Assembly (NCBI GenBank): GCA_031276015.1
Contig: JAISNX010000117.1
Span: 1-34,809 of the forward strand
Reading direction: 5' to 3'
From: Azoarcus sp.
GTDB lineage: Bacteria; Pseudomonadota; Gammaproteobacteria; Burkholderiales; Rhodocyclaceae
DNA: 34,809 nucleotides
The notes under the pieces are model-generated. The model did no database searches and was not told the DNA's origin. It saw only the letters and a list, made by a program, of their open reading frames with translations. Numbering within the stretch: the first letter of the stretch is position 1; every line of letters begins with the position of its first letter. The translations under genes were made by a program, and so were the position numbers. Positions 19,691 to 27,701 of the stretch are shown here, in pieces.

Positions 19691-19792
19691 ACGATGCAGA
19701 CAAACAGCGCGCAGGCTGCGGAAGCGGCGGGGCCATGGACGACGCGCGGAGATGACGCCCTCCGCGGCTCCATGACACCCGCCAGATGCGGT

Positions 19793-19975
19793 TTACAGTG
19801 CGGGCGGCTGGTTTTTCAACCACTCGCGCATGATGGCGTTGATTCGCGTCTGCCAGCCCTTGCCCGTGGCCCGCAAGCCTTCGAGCACGTCAATATCCAT
19901 CCGCAGTGAAACCATCTGCTTGACGGGCCGTTCATAGGGCGGCCGCCCCCTTCTCGCTTTGACTACTTCAGGCAT
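19793..19975 (-). CDS. BrnA-like ribbon-helix-helix antitoxin, apparently without adjacent BrnT
   Basis: 60 aa; VKQMVSLRMDIDVLEGLRATGKGWQTRINAIMREWLK matches the BrnA antitoxin consensus. Confidence 0.78.
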   Translation of the reverse strand: MPEVVKARRGRPPYERPVKQMVSLRMDIDVLEGLRATGKGWQTRINAIMREWLKNQPPAL

Positions 19976-20365
19976 GGATACCCCCTTGAGTTATGGTTAG
20001 TCAGGTTTATCGGGCCGCAGACTGCACCGCGATCCACAACTGCCGTGTATTGCAACAAACGGCTTTATTGTAAATCAATTTGCACGTGACGGCTTAATGT
20101 AGACACGGCCTCTTTGTGTTTCGTCCATCGTCGAACACAAGCGCACCGTGCGGAAATACCGTGCACGCCGCAGTCACAATACATCTGTTGCGACCGCGGC
20201 CCGGTCAGTACGTTCCCGCGACGGGCCGATGCGTTACGCCATTGGACGAAAGTCCCGCATTATTCCACTACGGCAACGGCAAATCCGGGAATATGTCCTG
20301 TATCGAGCGTTCAAGTATCGCATTCCGACGCCGTAAACGGAGGCGAACACGCGGAGTTTTTCGAT

Positions 20366-20584
20366 ATGAACATCAAACCCATCCACACCGAGGATGACTA
20401 TAACGCAGCCATGGCCCGTGTTGACGATTTGTGGGAAGCCGCACCCGGTACGCCGGAAAGCGAGGAACTGGAAGTGCTGGCCGTGTTGATCGGCAGCTAT
20501 GAATCCGGTCAGGCACCGCTTTCCCTGCCCAAGGCCGATTTGCTCGAAGCCATCACTCATCTCATGGAACAGCGTGGGTTATAA
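20366..20584 (+). pseudogene. Truncated HigA-like antitoxin N-terminal region (HTH missing)
   Basis: MNIKPIHTEDDYNAAMARVDDLWEAAPGTPESEELEVLAVLIGSYE...AITHLMEQRGL-stop; in HigA-like proteins an HTH normally follows MEQ.GL. Confidence 0.65.
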
Positions 20585-20620
20585 CACCAATAAAGAATCA
20601 GAACGGCACCGCCGTCCTTG

Positions 20621-20648
20621 AAAGCGCCGGTTCTCCGGCGCTTTTTTT
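20621..20648 (+). terminator. Rho-independent terminator
   Basis: AAAGCGCCGG-ttct-CCGGCGCTTT followed by TTTT. Confidence 0.9.
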
Positions 20649-20675
20649 GTCTCGGGAAACGCCGATCAGGCCAAT

Positions 20676-20707
20676 CGTCACTGCAAGCGAAGCGCGGCAA
20701 TCCATTG
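20676..20707. repeat. Partial copy of the dispersed palindromic repeat
   Basis: CGTCACTGCAAGCGAAGCGCGGCAATCCATTG, half-site related to copies at 9.4, 22.7 and 28.65 kb. Confidence 0.6.
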
Positions 20708-20940
20708 TGTGCCCCCCTATTATGGGAAGGTGGCTGCAAACAGCTTCTCGCTTCCTGTTCCCTTGTATGTTTCCACAGCCGATTACAACCCCACAAACCT
20801 GCTGCCCCTCGGATACCCAACTGCTGCAAAACCAGCAACCCGCCGACGCCACCGGCCCCCCGACAGGCAGCGCATTTCCGTCCGCGCCCTGATAACGGCG
20901 CGCATCCGGAGCATGTCGCGGCGTGCTGGCCCTGGGAAGG

Positions 20941-21170
20941 CCCCAATACGAATTCCTCTTCGATGTCGTCGCCGACCAGCACGAACGCGCCAATCTGAAA
21001 CAGACAAACACCCCGCCGAACTGGCGCGGCTGAAGTCGCTCTGGGAGACGCACGACGCGCGCTTCCTGCCGGTCACGGCAGATGTCCTCTCGGCGGGCCT
21101 GTCGCCCGACATCCAGGCCAACCGTTACGTTCCGGAACGGTTGACCCTTCCGAAACAGTTGAAGCCCTGA
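20941..21170 (+). pseudogene. Frameshifted 3' remnant of a sulfatase-like gene
   Basis: Frame 1 reads PQYEFLFDVVADQHERANLKQ; then the adjacent frame continues HPAELARLKSLWETHDARFLPVTAD, together resembling the sulfatase C-terminus (YLFDV..D..ERANLA...P..LA.LK..WE.W). Confidence 0.65.
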
Positions 21171-21176
21171 TCCCGC

Positions 21177-21198
21177 CGGGGCGGCGCACGCCGCCCCG
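21177..21198. terminator. GC-rich hairpin downstream of EexN-like gene
   Basis: CGGGGCGGC-gcac-GCCGCCCCG; no clear T-tract. Confidence 0.35.
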
Positions 21199-21209
21199 TT
21201 CGCGTGTCC

Positions 21210-21428
21210 TCAGCGCCCCGGATTGAGTATTTCCCGGTTGGCTTTCTTGGCGTTGATGCAGTTCTCCGTCTTGTTCAGCTTGTCGGGGTTCGACTTGCAT
21301 TCGATGATGACGGCCATGCGTTCGGCGTCGTTGGCTTTGTACCATTCGACGCTCCGGACTTCTTTTTCGCAGGCGGTGAGCACGGCGGCAAGGCCGAACA
21401 GGGCAATGAGGGATGCGGCGGATTTCAT
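21210..21428 (-). CDS. EexN-family-like small lipoprotein
   Basis: Signal peptide and lipobox (VLTAC) followed by VEWYKANDAERMAVIIECKSNPDKLNKTENCINAKKA, resembling EexN entry-exclusion lipoproteins. Confidence 0.7.
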   Translation of the reverse strand: MKSAASLIALFGLAAVLTACEKEVRSVEWYKANDAERMAVIIECKSNPDKLNKTENCINAKKANREILNPGR

Positions 21429-21467
21429 GGATGGTTCTCCGGTTGTGATGTTGTGGGGCGCGCGGTT

Positions 21468-22667
21468 TCAGGCAACCGGCGCGGTGGCGGCTGCGCTTTT
21501 GCCGAAGCGGCGATACGCGAGCCAGATAAGGGGCAGGAGCAGCAGCAGGCTTTGCGCGCCCAGGCTTTGGGCGCTCGGGGCAATGCCCAGCCAGCTTATT
21601 TGCGGGAAGCCCGGCAGGTAGATGCTGGCCATCCAGCCCGCGGCCTGGAGTTCGACGATGGCCTGGCCGAGAAAGACGACGGATAGCCCGTAGAGCAGCA
21701 CGGAGGTTGCGCCGAAAAAGAGGCCGAAAGGCAGGCGGAGCGCGGCGTGGCGCATGACAAAGTAGAGCGCGGCAAGCGTGAGGACGGCGAGGGCGAATCC
21801 GGCGTAGATGGCGTTCTCCTGCCCGGCGGTGCCGACGGCGAGCGCCTGGTAGAACAGGACGGTTTCCGCGCCTTCCCGGTAAACGGCAAGGCAGGCGGTG
21901 CCGCCGAGCGCCAGCAGCGAGCCGGTGCCGAGGGCGGTTTCCATTTGCCCGGCAATCCATTCTTCCCACCGCCGGGCCTCGCGTTTGGCAAAGAGCCAGC
22001 AGCTCACGTAGAAAAGCATGGCGCTGGCGGCAAGCATGGTGACGCCTTCCACCACCGCCAGTGGCGCGCCGATGCGCTGGAGCAGGGTGTCGACGGCCCA
22101 TCCGGTGAGCAGCGACAGGGGGATCGCCACGGCGACGCCCGCGTGGATGACCCACACCTTGTCCGCCGCGCCGGAGCGGCGCAGCCAGGCGGCCAGCGCA
22201 CCGACGACGAGCAGGGCTTCGGTGCCTTCGCGCAGCAGGATGAGGAAGGCTTTGAGGAAGGCGGCGCTGCCGTCGTCCACGCCCGCGCCCTCGCCGTAGA
22301 GGGCCTGGGCGTCCACGAGTTTTGTTTTCAGGTCGCGCCAGGCGCTTTCCAGCCGTTCGCGCGGCACGCCGCGCATGGCGCTGCCGTTGAGCGCACCAAA
22401 GAGCACTTCCAGTTCGTTTTTCAGCCCGGCGTCGCGCAGGCCGAGGTCGAGTTCCAGTGCCTCGAAATGCTCGAAGTAGAGCGAGGAGAATTCGGTGGCG
22501 GTGGCGAGCGCGCGGGTTTCGTCGTAGGCGGCGACGGCGGCTTCGCCGCGACGGAGGATTTCGGCAATGACCGCGCCGCCGTCGGGCGAGGCGGACGCGG
22601 CGGCGGCGGGCGCGGCCAGGAGGAAGAAGAGGCAGGCGCACAGGATGGCGCGGAACGGCTGGAGCAT
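21468..22667 (-). CDS. FTR1-family iron permease
   Basis: Two REGxE motifs (LLREGTEALLVVGAL, VYREGAETVLFYQAL), 7-TM-like, periplasmic N-terminal domain after signal peptide. Confidence 0.9.
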   Translation of the reverse strand: MLQPFRAILCACLFFLLAAPAAAASASPDGGAVIAEILRRGEAAVAAYDETRALATATEFSSLYFEHFEALELDLGLRDAGLKNELEVLFGALNGSAMRGVPRERLESAWRDLKTKLVDAQALYGEGAGVDDGSAAFLKAFLILLREGTEALLVVGALAAWLRRSGAADKVWVIHAGVAVAIPLSLLTGWAVDTLLQRIGAPLAVVEGVTMLAASAMLFYVSCWLFAKREARRWEEWIAGQMETALGTGSLLALGGTACLAVYREGAETVLFYQALAVGTAGQENAIYAGFALAVLTLAALYFVMRHAALRLPFGLFFGATSVLLYGLSVVFLGQAIVELQAAGWMASIYLPGFPQISWLGIAPSAQSLGAQSLLLLLPLIWLAYRRFGKSAAATAPVA

Positions 22668-22687
22668 GGCGGATCCTCGGGGTGGTT

Positions 22688-22872
22688 TAGAGCAGATCAA
22701 CAAATTGAAGCCCAAAGAGAACCGCCGTCATTGTGAGGGCCGAAGGCCCGTGGCAATCCATACGGCGATTCCGTTTTCCCCGGCGTTCCCGATGACTGAA
22801 CCGTTGCATGGATTACCACGTCGCTTCGTGACGATCGGCTTGATATGAGCCTCATAAAGTTGATTTGCTCTA
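22688..22872. mobile_element. Second MITE-like/palindromic element with different terminal inverted repeat
   Basis: TAGAGCAGATCAAC (22688-22701) and GTTGATTTGCTCTA (22859-22872): 14-bp inverted termini with one mismatch, bounded by TA; contains a dispersed repeat copy. Confidence 0.6.
22727..22832. repeat. Dispersed palindromic repeat copy
   Basis: GTCATTGTGAGGGCCGAAGGCCCGTGGCAATCCAT ... GCATGGATTACCACGTCGCTTCGTGACG. Confidence 0.7.
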
Positions 22873-25095
22873 AGGTTTGGGCCGGGGCGCGGCGGTGTCG
22901 GCCAGGATCAGGTTGTGCAGTTTGCGGGCGCAGGTTTCGACGCGGCGAGGGGCGTCCGCTCGCGCGGGGGCGTAGCGCCAGCCGGTGTAGGCGTCCGCCA
23001 GGGCGCGCAGGGCCTCCGCCCAGAGCGGGCGGGCAGCGGCGACGCGCCGGGCGAAGTTGGCCGGGCATTCCCAGGCGGCTTGCGGAAAGCCCCGGCGGGC
23101 GAGCAGGCGGCCCAGGCGGTTCCAGTGCCGTTGCGGCGGCGGCAGGCTGCGGGCTTCCCGCCGCCAGGCAATAAGCTGCCCGATGCCGAGCACGAGGGCG
23201 CTGGAGAGCGCCGCGCCGGTCAGCAGCCAGACCCAGGCGAATTTGCTGCCCAGTGCGCCGCCGAGTTTTTCGCCAAGTCTGTCGCCGAGCATGGCGAGCA
23301 GCGATTGTTGCGTTTCGCCGTCGAGCCGGAAAATCCAGCGCGCGAAGAAATCGTCCAGCCCGCTGCCCACTGTTCTCACGGCAACGGGCGCGCCGCCGGT
23401 CGGCGCGGGCAGCGTCTGCCGTGGCGCGGGGTTTGGCGTCTGTCGGCGCGCGGGCTGTTGCGGCGGCGGTTTGGGCGCGGTGCTGGCCGCGGGTTTGGGC
23501 GCGGCAGCCGGTTTGCCGACGTTGGCGAAGCGTTCCGGCGCGATCATGTCGACGGGGTCGATCCGCCGCCAGCCCCGCGCTTCGTCCCAGACTTCCGTCC
23601 AGGCGTGGGCGTGGCTCTTTTTGACGATGACGTAATCGGTGAGCGCCATCAGTTTGCCGCCCCGGTAGCCGGTGACGAGCCGCGCGGGCAGCCCGGCAGC
23701 GCGCATCAGGTAGACGAATGCGCCCGCGTAGAGGTCGGCGTTGCCTTCGCGGGTGTCGAACCAGAATTCGTCGAACGCATCCGGCCCTTCGCGGAAGGCG
23801 AAGCGGTCGCGCACTTTGTAGCCGTTTTTCTGGAGCATCCTGAGGGCGGAGACGACGCGCGCCTCCGGCGGCTGCGCGGCCAGTTCCGCGCCGAGCGAGC
23901 GCAGGCGGGGGTTGCCGGTTTCGGGCAGGGCCAGCGCACGCAGGCGCAGGGCCTCGTCGAGCGTGCCGCCCGCTTCCCACTCCAGCCAGGATTTCAGCCG
24001 GTAATGCGTTTCGGCTTCCACGGGGCGGTGGGCGAGCACCTGCCAGTCGGTGCTGATGAAGGATTCGGCATCCAGCGCGGCGGGCAGGTCAAGCCCGTAG
24101 AGCCAGAGGCGGTCGTGCGGGGTGAGGCGCACCGAGTAGGTGATTTCGTTCGACTTCCTCTTCAGCGTCGCGGAAAAGGCTCCGCCCTTCGTCCAGCCGC
24201 GCCGCATGAGCGTGCGCCCCTGCCCGGCTTCGTATTCCGGGCCGAGCCGCCATTCGCGCCCGTCGAATTCGTAATAGACTGGCCCGCGCCAGTAAAGCAG
24301 GCTGGTGGGCGGCACCCAGTTCTCGAATTCGGCGATCAGTACCGGCGCGCTCTCGGAGATGCCGGACTGGGCCTGGCTCTGGCCGGGTTTCAGGCGGGTG
24401 GAGACGCCAAGCCCTTGGTTGGATTTTTCCAGCGAAACGGATAGCGGCAGGCCGAAGGTCAGGCCGATGTCCCAGAGCGGCCCCGGTATGCGCGGGAAGA
24501 AGAAGAACAGCACCACCGTGAGCGGCAGGGCCAGCGCGAGGCGGCCCAGGTTGCCACCCAGTCGCGCGCCGACGCGCCGCCATGCCGCGCGGACGGACAA
24601 GGGGGTTTGCGCCTGCCCGCCGCGCATTTCCGCTTCCGCCGCGGTCTCCAGCACGCCGAGCGCGAGCAGCGGCAGGATGAGGATGAGCGCCAGGCCCGTC
24701 CATTCGCTCCAGTACAGCAGGCCGATCGCGCCCGCGAGCAGCGAGCCGCCCGCGAGCAGGGCGAATTCCCGCGCGCCGCGCGCTTCGGCCCATTTGAGCG
24801 CCAGCACGAGCAGCAGCGCGATGCGTATCGTCCGGCTGTCCGTCCAGCCGAAGGCCAGCCCGGCGGCGACCACGACCCCGCCGAGGAAGACGAGCCGCAG
24901 GGCGGGCACCCAGGCCCGTGGCGGCAGACCCCGGCTGCACAGCGCGAAAAGCAGCGCGGGCCACGCGGCCAGCGGCAGGGCGGGCGCGTGGCTGGCCAGC
25001 GTCAGCACCAGCAGGGCGAAGCTCCAGCCCGCGCAGGCTCTCCCGGCGGCGGGCACGGGCGGAAGCGGCGAAGAAAGCGCGAAACGCATCCCCAT
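22870..25095 (-). CDS. TgpA-like protein (DUF3488 membrane region plus transglutaminase-like domain), catalytic Cys replaced by Ala
   Basis: N-terminal TM block, then FDEFWFDTREGNADLYAGAFVYLMRAAGLPARLVTGYRGG, KKSHAHAWTEVWDEARGWRRIDPVDMIAPERF; start uncertain (alternatives 25125, 25089). Confidence 0.9.
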   Translation of the reverse strand: MGMRFALSSPLPPVPAAGRACAGWSFALLVLTLASHAPALPLAAWPALLFALCSRGLPPRAWVPALRLVFLGGVVVAAGLAFGWTDSRTIRIALLLVLALKWAEARGAREFALLAGGSLLAGAIGLLYWSEWTGLALILILPLLALGVLETAAEAEMRGGQAQTPLSVRAAWRRVGARLGGNLGRLALALPLTVVLFFFFPRIPGPLWDIGLTFGLPLSVSLEKSNQGLGVSTRLKPGQSQAQSGISESAPVLIAEFENWVPPTSLLYWRGPVYYEFDGREWRLGPEYEAGQGRTLMRRGWTKGGAFSATLKRKSNEITYSVRLTPHDRLWLYGLDLPAALDAESFISTDWQVLAHRPVEAETHYRLKSWLEWEAGGTLDEALRLRALALPETGNPRLRSLGAELAAQPPEARVVSALRMLQKNGYKVRDRFAFREGPDAFDEFWFDTREGNADLYAGAFVYLMRAAGLPARLVTGYRGGKLMALTDYVIVKKSHAHAWTEVWDEARGWRRIDPVDMIAPERFANVGKPAAAPKPAASTAPKPPPQQPARRQTPNPAPRQTLPAPTGGAPVAVRTVGSGLDDFFARWIFRLDGETQQSLLAMLGDRLGEKLGGALGSKFAWVWLLTGAALSSALVLGIGQLIAWRREARSLPPPQRHWNRLGRLLARRGFPQAAWECPANFARRVAAARPLWAEALRALADAYTGWRYAPARADAPRRVETCARKLHNLILADTAAPRPKP

Positions 25096-25096
25096 T

Positions 25097-25504
25097 TCAT
25101 CGTCCGCCGTAGAGGTTCCAGGCAATCACGTCGTCCTTGCTCTCCACGCCGTCCGGGCCAAGCGAGAAGAGTTCGTAGGCGTATTCCTTGCCCGGATTGC
25201 GGTACTGGTAGGGACGCCCCCAGGGGTCTTGCGGCAGGAAAGGGATTTCCTTCCGGTCGACGAGGGCGCGCAGGCCCGCTTCCGTGCCGGGCATCCCCTG
25301 AGGGCTGAGGAGCAGCACGCTGCGCAGGGCGCGGATGTCGTCGCGGGCGCGGGCATAGTTCGCGTCCTCGCCCTTGGGCAGGCCGGAAACCAGATACACG
25401 CCCATGACCGCGGCGGCAATGACGGGCAGGGCAATGGCCAGGATTTCCGTGAGACTGGGAAAACGCGCCGCCCGGCGGGATGTTCCGGATGACAGGCCGT
25501 TCAT
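25097..25504 (-). CDS. GspG-like type II secretion pseudopilin with non-canonical N-terminus
   Basis: Hydrophobic N-helix; DIRALRSVLLL...FLPQDPWGRPYQYRNPGKEYAYELFSLGPDGVESKDDVIAW is a typical T2SSG C-terminal region. Confidence 0.85.
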   Translation of the reverse strand: MNGLSSGTSRRAARFPSLTEILAIALPVIAAAVMGVYLVSGLPKGEDANYARARDDIRALRSVLLLSPQGMPGTEAGLRALVDRKEIPFLPQDPWGRPYQYRNPGKEYAYELFSLGPDGVESKDDVIAWNLYGGR

Positions 25505-27132
25505 GACTTTCCTCCCCGCGCGCCGCTGCCGCCGCCGGAGAGCGCGCGCGGCGCGAGTTCGTGGCGCACTTCTTTCAGGAGCAGGGGCGGGATGATGACA
25601 TCGACCTTGCCCAGACCCTGGTTTTCGATGTTCCGGAGGATGTCCTGTACGGCGATCCGGTACCAGAGGCGGACATCCACCGTGACCGGCCCCTGCACGC
25701 CCGGCGGCAGGGCGAGGCGGACATTCACCGTGTCGGTCTGGTGCGGCGGGATGGGCTTGCGCGTGTAGTGGAGCGTGTAGGCGTCGAAGAGCAGGTGGCG
25801 GCGCTCGGGCTGGCCGCTGGTGTCGTACACCTCCTTCATCCAGCGCACGGCATCCGGGGGTTCCGTGCCTTTCTTCTCGTCGAAGCGGCCCTGATGGAAC
25901 ACGGTATTGCCCATGGCGTCCTTTGCCTGCACTTCCAGCCACAAATAACGCTGGTCGAGCGGGCCGGTGGGCAGCGCGTGGCCCGCGCCCGCGTTGGTCA
26001 CGAAAACCCGCAATTGCGGCACCCCGTCATCCGGCGTGCCGGGCACGGCATCCACCCGCAGCTCGGCGGCTTCCCGCAGGAGGGCGACGACGGCCTCGTT
26101 CGTCCTGCCCAGTTCCTTCTTGAACGCGGCGCGATCGTAGAGGCGGTTCAGCCCCGGCGGCGAGCCGCCGCGCAGGGCGGAAAGCAGACCGGCGGGCAAA
26201 GCCGTGTTGGAGAGCAGGTAATTGTTGCCCACGAAGCGGTGCGACACCGTTTTCCGGGGCCGCTCGCCCCGCTTCAGGGCGGCGACGAACCCGGCGGGGT
26301 CGGCGGCCATGTGGCAGTCCTGGCACTGGATGCCCGCCCTGGCGTAGGGCGACTGCCGCCATTCGCTGTAAGTGTCCTGGAGGTTCAGCGGCGGCGTGGC
26401 CGCGTTGACCGAGGTGGGGCGGATTTCCGTGTGGCACGCGCCGCACAGGGCGCTGTCGCCCATCAGGGGATGACTGCGGCGCGCGCGCATGTCGCGGACG
26501 TGGCGCGAGGGCGCGGCGGCAATCAGCGCCGGGTGCGAATAACGGAAAATGCCGTTGATGTCGACCTCCAGCGCGCCGTTGCCCGCCAGCGGTTCGGCGC
26601 GGTTGACGGCGTGGCAGACCACGCAGGCCGTGCCTTCTTCCATCGCCTCGATTTCCTGCACGCTGTTGGCGAGCGTCACCGCGCCCGCCAGGGTGCCGAG
26701 CGGGTTGTGGCAAGACTCGCACCAGCGCCCCTTTTCGTCCCCGTGCCCCGCCTTGCCCGCGCGGCTGGCGGCGGTGTTTTCCCGCACCGTGCTGTCGTAG
26801 ATCAGGTCGAGGTCGGAGATGGCATGCATCGACGTCGCCCACTCCAGCGTCTCCTTCAGGTGGCACTCGCCGCAGTTCAGCGCGCCGGGCACGGCCCGCC
26901 AGTTGACGAGCTTGCCGTCCGGCGTCGACAACTCGCCGGGGTAGAACGGCGAATGCCCCTTGCCGAAGGGCTGCGAATAGAGCGGCAAATCCTTCTCCGG
27001 CGTCACGCCCAGCTCGGCGGGCGGCGGCAGCAGGCGGTCGAGCACCAGCGCCAGCACCAGCGCGCAGACCAGCGCGAGCAGGAAGCGCCCGAGCGGCAGG
27101 GCGAAGAAATGCGCGGGGAATTTCATCTTCAT
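25501..27132 (-). CDS. Membrane-anchored pentaheme c-type cytochrome
   Basis: Five CxxCH motifs: CGECH, CESCH, CVVCH, CGACH, CQDCH; N-terminal TM anchor; starts ATG 27132. Confidence 0.92.
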   Translation of the reverse strand: MKMKFPAHFFALPLGRFLLALVCALVLALVLDRLLPPPAELGVTPEKDLPLYSQPFGKGHSPFYPGELSTPDGKLVNWRAVPGALNCGECHLKETLEWATSMHAISDLDLIYDSTVRENTAASRAGKAGHGDEKGRWCESCHNPLGTLAGAVTLANSVQEIEAMEEGTACVVCHAVNRAEPLAGNGALEVDINGIFRYSHPALIAAAPSRHVRDMRARRSHPLMGDSALCGACHTEIRPTSVNAATPPLNLQDTYSEWRQSPYARAGIQCQDCHMAADPAGFVAALKRGERPRKTVSHRFVGNNYLLSNTALPAGLLSALRGGSPPGLNRLYDRAAFKKELGRTNEAVVALLREAAELRVDAVPGTPDDGVPQLRVFVTNAGAGHALPTGPLDQRYLWLEVQAKDAMGNTVFHQGRFDEKKGTEPPDAVRWMKEVYDTSGQPERRHLLFDAYTLHYTRKPIPPHQTDTVNVRLALPPGVQGPVTVDVRLWYRIAVQDILRNIENQGLGKVDVIIPPLLLKEVRHELAPRALSGGGSGARGGKS

Positions 27133-27701
27133 GAGCGCACCTTTTTCGGGAAGTGCAGCAGCACGAAAAAGACGAGCAACCCGGAGAAGGTGAAGTGCAG
27201 CCGCAGCAGCGCGGGGCCGACACCGTAAGGCAGGATCGCGGCCCGCCCCGAAAGGTAGGAAATGGCAGGCGAGGCAATCCCCAGGCCGGTGACGATCGTC
27301 AGCACCAGACACCACATCAGGAAGTAGCCGAGCAGGCGGTGGTAAAGCGGCTCGTTCTTGTACAACTGGTGCAGCAGCCGCCACGGCATGACGAGATGCC
27401 GGAACAGCTCCCTGCCGTCGCGCAGGTGCACGAAAAGGAAGGGAATGAAAAACACCAGCGCGAGCACGCCGGAAACCAGATGCGCCACCAGCGTAACCAG
27501 CACCAGATGTCCGTTGCCGAGCGGCAGCAGCAGCGCGATGCCGGTGGCACAGGCGATGCCGAGGCTGTAGATCATGGACATCATCAGATTGCGGGAAGGC
27601 TCCCGCTTGTGCGACACCGCCAGACTGTTGGCGGCCTCGGGCACCGCCGGGGTTTCCATCAGGGCATCCACTGGGATGTCCATTGCGGTTTTGTTGGTCA
27701 T
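27129..27701 (-). CDS. Integral membrane cytochrome b-like protein
   Basis: 4 predicted TM helices with conserved His (LVTLVAHLVSGVLALVFFIPFLFVHLRDG, LLRLHFTFSGLLVFFVLLHFPKK); directly coupled to multiheme cytochrome. Confidence 0.78.
   Translation of the reverse strand: MTNKTAMDIPVDALMETPAVPEAANSLAVSHKREPSRNLMMSMIYSLGIACATGIALLLPLGNGHLVLVTLVAHLVSGVLALVFFIPFLFVHLRDGRELFRHLVMPWRLLHQLYKNEPLYHRLLGYFLMWCLVLTIVTGLGIASPAISYLSGRAAILPYGVGPALLRLHFTFSGLLVFFVLLHFPKKVRS

Noticed and set aside
19976-20110. Degenerate brnT upstream of the BrnA-like ORF
   Set aside because: Manual reading of the reverse strand showed no BrnT-like motif.
20148-20336. Possible HigB-like toxin remnant upstream of the HigA-like fragment
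   Set aside because: 62-aa frame lacks convincing HigB/RelE residues.
22680-22880. 9-bp target duplication for the second inverted-repeat element
   Set aside because: Flanks (gggtggtt / aggtttggg) do not match; only a TA could be a duplication, which is weak evidence.
22915-24444. 509-aa plus-strand ORF opposite the TgpA-like gene
   Set aside because: Shadow frame of a clear transglutaminase-like gene.
25561-27228. 555-aa plus-strand ORF opposite the multiheme cytochrome
   Set aside because: Shadow frame; the minus strand has five CxxCH motifs and coupled starts.
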